5,067 nt of DNA from Candidatus Parvarchaeota archaeon UBA573 (GTDB lineage Archaea; Nanobdellota; Nanobdellia; Parvarchaeales; Parvarchaeaceae). The notes beneath the pieces are model-generated. The model was not told the DNA's origin. It did not search any database and saw nothing but the letters and a program-made list of their open reading frames with translations. The stretch's first letter is position 1. Each line of letters begins with the position of its first letter. The DNA lies in assembly GCA_002502045.1 (NCBI GenBank), contig DAPE01000019.1, positions 23,141-28,207 of the forward strand. The letters are read 5' to 3'. Positions 1 to 5,067 of this stretch are shown here, one piece after another. Made by a program: the position numbers and the translations under genes.

Positions 1-1127
1 GAGGAAAAGTATTGTTTACTTCTGCAAATCTATCCGGAGTTTCTAATTCAAATTTAGGGAATACGCCAATACTAAATTCACTGGTATCTCCGAATTTCTC
101 TGCAATAAATAACTCTGATACATCTTTTCAGTTTTTCAAGGGACCTATAGGTCAGCCAGAACCAAATTATGTGAATACACTTTCAAATTTAAGTACTCAA
201 TTGGAAGATGTCGGACAGCAGCAATTAAGCGGAAACATAGAATGTTTTCCTGCTGGGAACAGTTCAAATGGACCGAATCCTGCTTACTGCGTTTTGTTAA
301 TAGGCAATAACAATTATGATATAATTCCGATAAAGGTTGGTGGTAATTCAACTATAAAGGTCAATGGAAGTTCTGAATTTAAGTTGCCTCTTCTAACCTA
401 CAATGGTAAACCGACGTTTGTTTATATAGGGGCCCAGGGTTGCCCATTCTGTGCAGGTATGCGTTGGGCCATAGCAATCGCCCTTTCAAGGTTTGGAAAC
501 TTTTCAAAGTTATTTTATGATAGATCTGCTACAAGCGATGCAAACGTTCCTACTTTCACATTTGATTATAATGCAAATTTATTTTATAATGCAGTTTCAA
601 AGCCTTCTATAGATAATGGTGCAGCACCTTACGGTGATAGAAATCCAACTCCGTTCTTTGTAGGGGCTTATTATAATTCTAGTTACATAAATTTCATTCC
701 ATTGGATGAAATAGGTTCTTCATTTTTAGTTAATATTACAGGTATAGCGGATGTCTCCCCCTTCGTTTTCAACAATGTAGTACTTGCTAGCCAAGCATTT
801 AATTCTTATCACGGATTTGGAATTTACAACTTTTTAGCAGGGGGTGTGCCTTTCTTTGATATTAACAATCAATATGTATTTGATGGAGCAGATATAAATG
901 CTGGAACATATCTTACATCAAGTGGATTAAATCCGGCATACAGCACGCATCAAGACATGCTTAATTCCATTGAAACTCCAACAAGCGGATCTTTTGGCCA
1001 AACAGTTTTGGGAGCAGCAAATATTCTTACAGCACAAATTTGCGAAACATTGAACAATACCGCCCCAGTATGCAGTTTATCATACATATCTGGATTAGAG
1101 AACAAATTAAATTCTGTAAAAATTTAA
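1..1127 (+). CDS. DUF929-type thioredoxin-fold protein, extracytoplasmic, 5' partial
   Basis: Probable secreted or membrane-anchored thiol-disulfide protein of the archaeal DUF929 family, whose substrate is unknown. Numbering from the TTG at 12, a beta strand (TFVYIGAQG) leads into a C144-PF-C147 redox site followed by a helix. GGVPFFD at 278-284 supplies the cis-proline loop (P280) of a thioredoxin fold. Two more cysteine pairs, C78/C93 and C344/C354, could form structural disulfides; the last sits in the IC...PVC C-terminal pattern I associate with this family. About eleven N-X-S/T sequons and an Asn/Ser-rich N-terminus fit an exported glycoprotein. The frame is open to the left edge (GGA AAA GTA before the TTG), and no signal peptide or membrane segment lies inside the window, so the true start is probably upstream. 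GAGG at 1-4 would be a well-spaced ribosome site for TTG 12, so that start is not excluded. Family call is confident; specific function is unknown. Confidence 0.85.
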   Translation, partial: GKVLFTSANLSGVSNSNLGNTPILNSLVSPNFSAINNSDTSFQFFKGPIGQPEPNYVNTLSNLSTQLEDVGQQQLSGNIECFPAGNSSNGPNPAYCVLLIGNNNYDIIPIKVGGNSTIKVNGSSEFKLPLLTYNGKPTFVYIGAQGCPFCAGMRWAIAIALSRFGNFSKLFYDRSATSDANVPTFTFDYNANLFYNAVSKPSIDNGAAPYGDRNPTPFFVGAYYNSSYINFIPLDEIGSSFLVNITGIADVSPFVFNNVVLASQAFNSYHGFGIYNFLAGGVPFFDINNQYVFDGADINAGTYLTSSGLNPAYSTHQDMLNSIETPTSGSFGQTVLGAANILTAQICETLNNTAPVCSLSYISGLENKLNSVKI

Positions 1128-1165
1128 CTTTAAATTCGCTATTTATTAAAAATAAATTATTTGAC

Positions 1166-1186
1166 TAGCTGTTTATAAAGCAGCTG
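1166..1186 (+). repeat. Inverted repeat / hairpin in the intergenic spacer
   Basis: AGCTG at 1167-1171 pairs with CAGCT at 1181-1185. The stem can extend inward through a T-G and a T-A pair across TTTATAAAG, and outward by a T-G wobble. It lies about 40 bases after the DUF929 stop and upstream of a T-run, so it may be part of the 3' end of that transcript. A role is not demonstrated. Confidence 0.45.
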
Positions 1187-1216
1187 TAAAATAGTAAGTT
1201 AAAATAATTATTGTAC

Positions 1217-1231
1217 TTTTTTTACATTTTT
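1217..1231 (+). terminator. Oligo-T terminator candidate for the DUF929 gene
   Basis: A run of seven T (1217-1223), then ACA, then five T (1227-1231) lies on the non-template strand about 90 bases past the DUF929 stop codon and after the hairpin at 1166-1186. Archaeal RNA polymerase commonly terminates at such T-tracts. The following promoter element suggests the transcription unit changes here. The background is AT-rich, which lowers certainty. Confidence 0.45.
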
Positions 1232-1251
1232 AGCCAAGATTCAAAAATGAT

Positions 1252-1263
1252 AAATATATTTAA
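1252..1263 (+). promoter_or_regulatory. Archaeal TATA box for the clamp-loader operon
   Basis: AAATATATTTAA is preceded by a purine-rich stretch (AAAAATGAT) compatible with a BRE. Its centre is about 29 bases upstream of ATG 1287. With the usual archaeal TATA-to-start distance of about 26 bases, transcription would begin within a few bases of the ATG. This gives a leaderless or nearly leaderless mRNA, consistent with the absence of a Shine-Dalgarno sequence. Confidence 0.55.
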
Positions 1264-1286
1264 GTCTTTAATTTGCATTAATAAGT

Positions 1287-2162
1287 ATGGACAATAGTAA
1301 TAGCTTAAAGCGGGTAGCACAAAATATATTAGACACATCTTATAAGGTTTATTCCGATGTTTCCTTGATAAATAGCTCTTTATTCAGGGCAGCTTCTTCT
1401 TTAGGTGTAGAGTTACAGTCAGTTCCACAGATAGACCTAGCAAGGACTCAAGAGAAGGCTTCTGAAATTTTGGTAAATAATGAAATAAATAAAAATGAAA
1501 AAATTCAACCTGAAAAGAAAGTATCTTTTTTCCATATAGAAAGAAAAAATAAAAAAGAGGATAAAAATACAGAAAACGTAGCGATTCAGCCTAAAATAAA
1601 CATGGTTGAGGAAAAAATAAAGTTAGCTAATGCTAAGGAGCAGAAAATAAATAAAATAGCAAACGAACTTCCTTCGAAAATAAATTATAAGCCAGGGGAA
1701 TTAAAAGAGGACAAAGTCCCTGTTGCAGCGGCTGAAAAGCCGAAGGAAACAAAAGTTTCTATTGAAGAAAAAGAAAACAAACTAAATAAAATTCAGGCTG
1801 CAATGCCTACAAAAATGAATGTTATCAATGAAAAAAAGGAAGTAGAAACACCGCTAGTTAAACAAGAATCAAAGGCTGAAAATTTAAGTTCTCAATCAGA
1901 ATTGCAGAAAAGTGTATTTGAAACAATTAACTTCAAAAACCCATCTGCACCAGTGGAACAAGATTCAAATGAGATCGCAAATAATCCATTAAATAAGTTG
2001 CTTTTATTAGTAAAAGAGAAGCATTCAATTACAGCATCCCAGGCAGCGCAATCTTTAAATGTTAGTAAAGATTTAATCTCTAGATGGGCTAATATATTAA
2101 GCCAGAATTCTCTTATAAGGATAAAATATCAATTAATGGGAGATATAATACTTGAAGGATGA
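1287..2162 (+). CDS. Winged-helix protein with long charged linker (function unknown)
   Basis: I do not recognise a named family for the whole 291-residue protein. Three parts can be seen. Residues 1-60 look largely helical (NSLKRVAQNILDTSYKVY onward). Residues about 60-225 are a Lys/Glu/Asn-rich, low-complexity, probably disordered or coiled segment. Residues 233-291 look like a winged helix-turn-helix: NKLLLLVKEKHSITASQAAQ, then SLNVSKDLISRWANILSQNS, then a wing strand LIRIKYQLMGDIIL. Such domains bind DNA or act in protein contacts. The linker carries a duplicated 16-residue motif (118-133 and 163-178). The protein has no membrane segment and no cysteine, so it is probably cytoplasmic. It is the first gene of the operon, and its stop overlaps the start of the KaiC-like ATPase by four bases (ATGA), suggesting coupled translation and a shared task. 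The ATG at 1287 is supported by the TATA box just upstream. Confidence 0.8.
   Translation: MDNSNSLKRVAQNILDTSYKVYSDVSLINSSLFRAASSLGVELQSVPQIDLARTQEKASEILVNNEINKNEKIQPEKKVSFFHIERKNKKEDKNTENVAIQPKINMVEEKIKLANAKEQKINKIANELPSKINYKPGELKEDKVPVAAAEKPKETKVSIEEKENKLNKIQAAMPTKMNVINEKKEVETPLVKQESKAENLSSQSELQKSVFETINFKNPSAPVEQDSNEIANNPLNKLLLLVKEKHSITASQAAQSLNVSKDLISRWANILSQNSLIRIKYQLMGDIILEG
1638..1820 (+). repeat. Duplicated 16-residue motif in the winged-helix protein's linker
   Basis: Residues 118-133 (EQKINKIANELPSKIN) and 163-178 (ENKLNKIQAAMPTKMN) align without gaps, with eight identities and mostly conservative differences elsewhere, 45 residues apart. A third, partial copy of the end of the motif (QPKIN) is at residues 101-105. 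The pattern E-x-K-[IL]-N-K-I-x3-[LM]-P-[ST]-K-[IM]-N stands out from the surrounding charged linker and may be a short binding helix used more than once. Confidence 0.6.
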
Positions 2163-2872
2163 TGGAAAAAACAAATCAAACAGAAATTGAACGTGAAACA
2201 ACAGGCATACCTGGATTAGATGAAGCCTTAAATGGGGGTTTTCCTAAGAGCAGTGTTGTATTCTTAACTGGAACACCTGGTGCTGGTAAAACTACATTTT
2301 CTTTTCAGTTTTTGCTAGAAGGAGCAAAAAAGGGAGAAAAAGGGCTTTATTTTACTTTAGAAGAAAGCCAAGATGATTTAATGCAGCAATTTATGATGGT
2401 TGATTCAAAAATAAAGGATTATATTGAAAAGGGTTTAATAAAAATTGTTACAATTCCTTTGGTGGATTATGACTCAATGAAAGAAGTTATATCCTCCGAA
2501 TTGGATGCTATGGCTGCAAAGCGCTTGGTAGTAGACTCAATAACCTATCTGCAAATGTTTTTTTCGGATATAATGTCTATAAGAAAAGCAGTTATAGAGC
2601 TCTCTAATATCATCAAAGCAAGAGATTGCACTGCGATTTTTATAGGAGAGATGCCTTATGGAGAGAACAAGCTTTCTTCCTTCGGAGTAGAGGAGTTTGC
2701 ATCCGATGGAGTTGTAGCTCTTTATATGGTAGAAAGGCAAAGCTCATTTATAAGAGCCTTAAGAATAATAAAAATGAGGTCTACAGAACACTTGACTAAA
2801 TACATACCTTTAGACATAAAAAACAGTGGAATTGTAGTTTATCCTTCTGCAGAGCTTTTTGCAGATATATAA
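2159..2872 (+). CDS. Single-domain KaiC/RadC-like RecA-superfamily ATPase
   Basis: A 237-residue P-loop ATPase of the KaiC/archaeal RadC-like group, with one RecA core. It opens with the typical TTGIPGLDEALNGGFP (residues 14-29). Walker A is GTPGAGKTT at 38-46, with K44. E68 and E69 in TLEES match the KaiC catalytic glutamate pair. Walker B is RLVVDSIT at 122-129 with D126. GVEEFASDGVVAL (176-188) and RALRIIKMRSTEH (199-211) are the usual C-terminal landmarks, with Ser where the family mostly has Gly in KMRGT. All catalytic residues are present, so it should bind and hydrolyse ATP, unlike some FlaH-type relatives. Family members act in DNA recombination accessory roles, signalling or archaellum assembly; sequence alone does not decide here. 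The start overlaps the preceding stop as ATGA; a second ATG at 2162 is equally possible, with GAAGG at 2154-2158 just upstream. The next gene starts one base after its stop. Confidence 0.9.
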   Translation: MMEKTNQTEIERETTGIPGLDEALNGGFPKSSVVFLTGTPGAGKTTFSFQFLLEGAKKGEKGLYFTLEESQDDLMQQFMMVDSKIKDYIEKGLIKIVTIPLVDYDSMKEVISSELDAMAAKRLVVDSITYLQMFFSDIMSIRKAVIELSNIIKARDCTAIFIGEMPYGENKLSSFGVEEFASDGVVALYMVERQSSFIRALRIIKMRSTEHLTKYIPLDIKNSGIVVYPSAELFADI

Positions 2873-2873
2873 T

Positions 2874-3821
2874 ATGGCGCTTTGGATAGAAAAGTATAGG
2901 CCGCAGTCATTTGATGAGATAATAGGACAAAAAGAGATAGTAGAGAAATTAAAGGCAATGGCTGAAAAAAAAGAGATACAACATATGATATTATCCGGCC
3001 CTCCAGGAGTAGGCAAAACAACTTCAGCTGTAGTATTAGCAAAAGCAGTATTTGGTCCCGATTGGACTCAAAATTTTATTGAATTAAACGCATCTGATGA
3101 CAGAAAGTTAAGCGTTATACAAGGCAAAGTTAAAGAATTTGCAAGGACAAAGCCGATAGATGCACCTTTTAAAATAATACTTTTTGATGAGGCAGACTCG
3201 CTGACACAGGAAGCTCAGCAAGCATTGCGTAGGATGATGGAAGAATATATAAATACTTGCAGGTTCGTGTTTAGTGTAAATTATCAGAGCAATATAATAG
3301 AGCCATTACAGTCTAGGTGTGCAATACTTCGTTTCCAGCCTTTGTCTAAAGAGGATGTACATAAGTTCATAAAAAGAATTGCAGAAAGCGAAAAACTAGA
3401 TATAGACAAGGAAGCGATGGATGCATTGGATTATGTTTCAAGGGGAGATTTAAGGACTTTAGTTAACCTAATGCAGTCTCTTTCAAACGTTTCAAAAAAG
3501 ATAGATGCCAAAGCCGTTCTTCAGAGCAGCGGTTTAATGGATATATCAAAGACAATAGATGGCCTAAAAACTGCTTTATCGGGAGATTTTAAAAAATCAA
3601 GAGAAATATTCTCAGAGATAATAGACAATGGAGTAAATATGAAAGAGCTTTTGATATCTATTTTTAATGTAATATCAACTACTGATATAGTAAACGAAAA
3701 AGTAAAGAATTACGTTTTTGAAAAGCTTGCAGAAACAGATTATAGAATAGTTGAAGGTGCAACCCCTTTCATACAGTTCCAGGCCTTTCTTGCTTTTTTG
3801 GCCAGTCTTAAACAGGTATGA
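2874..3821 (+). CDS. rfcS: Replication factor C small subunit (clamp loader ATPase)
   Basis: AAA+ ATPase subunit of the archaeal clamp loader, which opens the PCNA ring and places it on primer-template DNA for replication and repair. All expected motifs are present: the N-terminal box WIEKYRP (4-10), Walker A GPPGVGKT (42-49), LNASDDR (71-77), Walker B ILFDEAD (102-108), sensor 1 SVNY (134-137; Val where Cys is common), the SRC arginine finger (147-149, R148) and sensor 2 GDLR (191-194). The helical collar domain fills about 220-315. At 315 residues it has the normal length and no intein. The ATG at 2874 is chosen because it gives the conserved MALWIEKYRP start one base after the upstream stop; an in-frame TTG at 2859 would add five residues inside the KaiC-like gene. 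The stop overlaps the start of the large subunit (ATGA), so the two are probably made together. Confidence 0.97.
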   Translation: MALWIEKYRPQSFDEIIGQKEIVEKLKAMAEKKEIQHMILSGPPGVGKTTSAVVLAKAVFGPDWTQNFIELNASDDRKLSVIQGKVKEFARTKPIDAPFKIILFDEADSLTQEAQQALRRMMEEYINTCRFVFSVNYQSNIIEPLQSRCAILRFQPLSKEDVHKFIKRIAESEKLDIDKEAMDALDYVSRGDLRTLVNLMQSLSNVSKKIDAKAVLQSSGLMDISKTIDGLKTALSGDFKKSREIFSEIIDNGVNMKELLISIFNVISTTDIVNEKVKNYVFEKLAETDYRIVEGATPFIQFQAFLAFLASLKQV

Positions 3822-4792
3822 TTTCTTTATTTAAACCAGAAATAAAGATGTTTGTAGAGAATTACTCCAATAGCATTTCTGGAAAGGTATTAACTGCAAT
3901 TAAAAACGGAAAGTCTAGATTCATATTCAACGGACCTTCCGGAACAGGCAAGAATTTTCTAGCGGAGGCAATTGCAAATGAGTTAAAAGCAAGCTTTGAG
4001 ATAATAAACCTTTATGAACTTACAGATGATACCCAAAGCGTTTCTTCGATGATTTTAGACAACATAAAGCAATCTGCAATATCAAAATCTCTTTTTCAAC
4101 AGAATAAAAAGGTTCTTTATATTGAAGACCTGGAAAAGCTTTTATCCGTTGATTCTTCCATAGCCCAAAAATTAAATTCGATAGCAGGAGACTCTATAAT
4201 AATATTTGAATCAGAAACTGGCGAAATTTTCAGAAGCAAATACAAGCGTTTTCTTTCCGGATATGAAACAATAAGGTTCTATAAACTGAATAATAGAGTA
4301 CTTAAAACATTCGCGGTTAAGCTCATTCTTTACAATAAGATAAAAATGGATGACAGCATAATAGAAAGCATAGTAAGATCAGCAAAAGGAAATATTTCCA
4401 GTATAATAACCGATCTTAATACATTATATATCACAAATTCAAGGCACCTAGACACATTTAGGAATTCAGATGATTCTATATTTGAAAAAATAACTGCAGT
4501 TTTTTCTGGTAAAGCAGATAATGTTGAGATATACTTTGCTTCAGATATGGAAGCGAAGAACTTTGAAATTTGGTTGGCGGATAAAGCTCCGCAGGTTCTT
4601 AAAAAAGAAGAACTTTACCATTTTTTCGAATCTCTTTCTGCTGCAGATATAGTACTAAATAAAATAAAGAAACAAAATTGGTCTCTTCTAAAATATGTTA
4701 GAAATATAATGGTGTATAGTTGCTATGGTTTTAAGGTAAGCTTCCCTAAAGTGGATTTCTACGCACCAAAATGGGATTCTTATTATAAGTAA
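3818..4792 (+). CDS. rfcL: Diverged replication factor C large subunit, probably ATPase-impaired
   Basis: Large subunit of the archaeal clamp loader, identified by overall architecture and by position right after rfcS. A P-loop region (GPSGTGKN, 39-46) is followed by a lid domain (RFYKLNNRVLKTFAVKLIL, then IVRSAKGNISSIITDLNTL at 185-203) matching the RFC-L lid. The collar has WLADKAP near 252-258 and SLSAADIVLNKIKKQNW at 272-288, which resembles the RFC-L pattern of LSxAD followed by a basic helix. It is 324 residues, shorter than the roughly 400-500 usual for RFC-L. Key residues are lost. The N-terminal W..KYRP box is absent; Walker A ends in Asn46 instead of Thr/Ser; Walker B reads IEDLE instead of DE; sensor 1 Asn is replaced (IIFESE); and the sensor 2 Arg of GDLR is Ser (GNIS). 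The fold is intact and the frame uninterrupted, so it looks like a functional but ATPase-weak subunit. A paralogue beside a normal rfcL elsewhere is the main alternative. Confidence 0.82.
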   Translation: MISLFKPEIKMFVENYSNSISGKVLTAIKNGKSRFIFNGPSGTGKNFLAEAIANELKASFEIINLYELTDDTQSVSSMILDNIKQSAISKSLFQQNKKVLYIEDLEKLLSVDSSIAQKLNSIAGDSIIIFESETGEIFRSKYKRFLSGYETIRFYKLNNRVLKTFAVKLILYNKIKMDDSIIESIVRSAKGNISSIITDLNTLYITNSRHLDTFRNSDDSIFEKITAVFSGKADNVEIYFASDMEAKNFEIWLADKAPQVLKKEELYHFFESLSAADIVLNKIKKQNWSLLKYVRNIMVYSCYGFKVSFPKVDFYAPKWDSYYK

Positions 4793-4806
4793 CGTACTAA
4801 GAAATA

Positions 4807-4813
4807 TTTATAT
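4807..4813 (+). promoter_or_regulatory. TATA box upstream of the pilin-like gene
   Basis: TTTATAT, preceded by AAGAAATA as a plausible BRE, lies in the spacer after rfcL. Counting about 26 bases from its centre puts the transcription start near 4836, which coincides with an ATG that opens a 12-codon ORF, about 41 bases before the pilin-like gene's ATG. Confidence 0.55.
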
Positions 4814-4835
4814 CCTTTACTTTCCATCCAATAAT

Positions 4836-4874
4836 ATGCCATTTAAAGCCTTAAACAATAAAGAAAGAGCGTAA
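4836..4874 (+). CDS. Possible 12-codon leader ORF (MPFKALNNKERA)
   Basis: An ATG at 4836 opens 12 codons ending in TAA at 4872-4874, two bases before the pilin-like ATG at 4877. The predicted transcription start falls on or next to this ATG, so it could be read as a leaderless ORF and couple translation to the pilin-like gene. The evidence is positional only: the peptide has no recognised family, and a short chance ORF is quite possible. Confidence 0.25.
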   Translation: MPFKALNNKERA

Positions 4875-4876
4875 TT

Positions 4877-5067
4877 ATGCATACAACAAATATAACTAAT
4901 CATTTAAATTCTGCAGTAAAAAGCAAGCGTTCTCAGTCGGCCTTAGAGTATATGATGACGTATGGCTGGGCAATACTGATCATAGTAATAGTTGCTGTAA
5001 TCCTCTATTCAATGGGCATCTTCAACCCAAGTTCAAGCATAACAACAACAATAACAGGCTTTCAAAG
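4877..5067 (+). CDS. Type IV pilin-like protein with class III signal, 3' partial
   Basis: The first 63 residues of a probable archaeal pilin-like or pseudopilin-like surface protein; the rest is beyond the window. A 19-residue polar leader ends in KSKRS, followed by Q20-SALEYMMTYGW and a hydrophobic helix (AILIIVIVAVILYSMGIF, 32-49). The layout matches class III signals: basic residues before the cleavage point, Gln at +1 and Glu (E24) at +5 of the mature protein. Cleavage by a prepilin peptidase is predicted between S19 and Q20. After the helix, NPSSS and a Thr-rich stretch begin the extracellular part. The SALEYMMTYGW block is a recurring pilin signature in ARMAN and DPANN archaea. An in-frame stop at 4859-4861 leaves ATG 4877 as the natural start; AAAGAG at 4864-4869 is at most a weak ribosome site. 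It has its own promoter, so it is probably outside the RFC operon. Confidence 0.88.
   Translation, partial: MHTTNITNHLNSAVKSKRSQSALEYMMTYGWAILIIVIVAVILYSMGIFNPSSSITTTITGFQ

Noticed and set aside
145..351. Minus-strand ORF of 68 codons opposite the DUF929 gene
   Set aside because: It lies wholly inside a well-supported gene, has no recognisable domain and no ribosome site; a shadow of the coding strand.
1172..1180. TTTATAAAG as a promoter TATA box
   Set aside because: It is the loop and inner stem of the hairpin, more than 100 bases from the next ATG, with a T-run terminator candidate in between; the TATA element at 1252-1263 is much better placed.
2859..2873. TTG at 2859 as the start of the RFC small subunit
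   Set aside because: It would add MQIYN inside the KaiC-like gene. The ATG at 2874 gives the conserved RFC start MALWIEKYRP and the usual 1-base gap after the upstream stop.
2537..3042. Minus-strand ORFs opposite the KaiC-like and RFC small subunit genes
   Set aside because: All are short and antisense to strongly conserved motifs, with compositions expected from complementing those genes.
3818..4792. Reading the degenerate AAA+ protein as a pseudogene or as a Cdc6/Orc-type protein
   Set aside because: The frame is uninterrupted over 324 codons with preserved RFC-L lid and collar patterns and tight coupling to rfcS, and no winged-helix of the Cdc6 type is seen at the C-terminus.
1..5067. 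CRISPR arrays, insertion sequences, tRNA or rRNA genes
   Set aside because: No regularly spaced direct repeats, terminal inverted repeats with a transposase, or tRNA-like cloverleaf signals were seen on either strand.

Overview
The window reads as archaeal chromosome from an AT-rich, compact genome, probably a small acidophile-type or DPANN archaeon (ARMAN/Parvarchaeum-like is my best guess). Three things point that way: an archaeal clamp loader (RFC small and large subunits), a DUF929 thioredoxin-fold protein, and a type IV pilin-like protein with the SALEYMMTYGW signature seen in many ARMAN and DPANN genomes. The low GC is an eyeball impression. All recognisable genes are on the + strand, packed tightly, with no sign of mobile elements, CRISPR or RNA genes.

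Layout. (1) Positions 1-1127: a DUF929-type extracytoplasmic thioredoxin-fold protein with a CPFC site, cut by the left edge. (2) Positions 1128-1286: a spacer with a hairpin, an oligo-T terminator candidate and an archaeal TATA element just upstream of the next gene. (3) Positions 1287-4792: a four-gene operon joined by ATGA overlaps or a 1-base gap. It encodes a linker-rich winged-helix protein, a single-domain KaiC/RadC-like RecA-fold ATPase, the RFC small subunit, and a short, strongly diverged RFC large subunit. (4) Positions 4793-4876: a second promoter spacer with a good TATA box and a possible 12-codon leader ORF. (5) Positions 4877-5067: the start of a type IV pilin-like protein with a class III signal, running off the right edge.

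The RFC small subunit has every expected AAA+ motif. The large subunit keeps the overall RFC-L architecture but has lost the KYRP box, the Walker A Thr/Ser, the Asp-Glu order of Walker B, the sensor 1 Asn and the sensor 2 Arg. In this organism the clamp loader may therefore be powered only by its small subunits. The two upstream operon genes, a DNA-binding-like protein and a RecA-fold ATPase, form a likely functional pair whose job cannot be read from sequence, though co-transcription with the clamp loader hints at DNA replication or repair. Nothing here is clearly a new multi-gene system. The degenerate RFC-L and the winged-helix/KaiC/RFC linkage are the points most worth checking.
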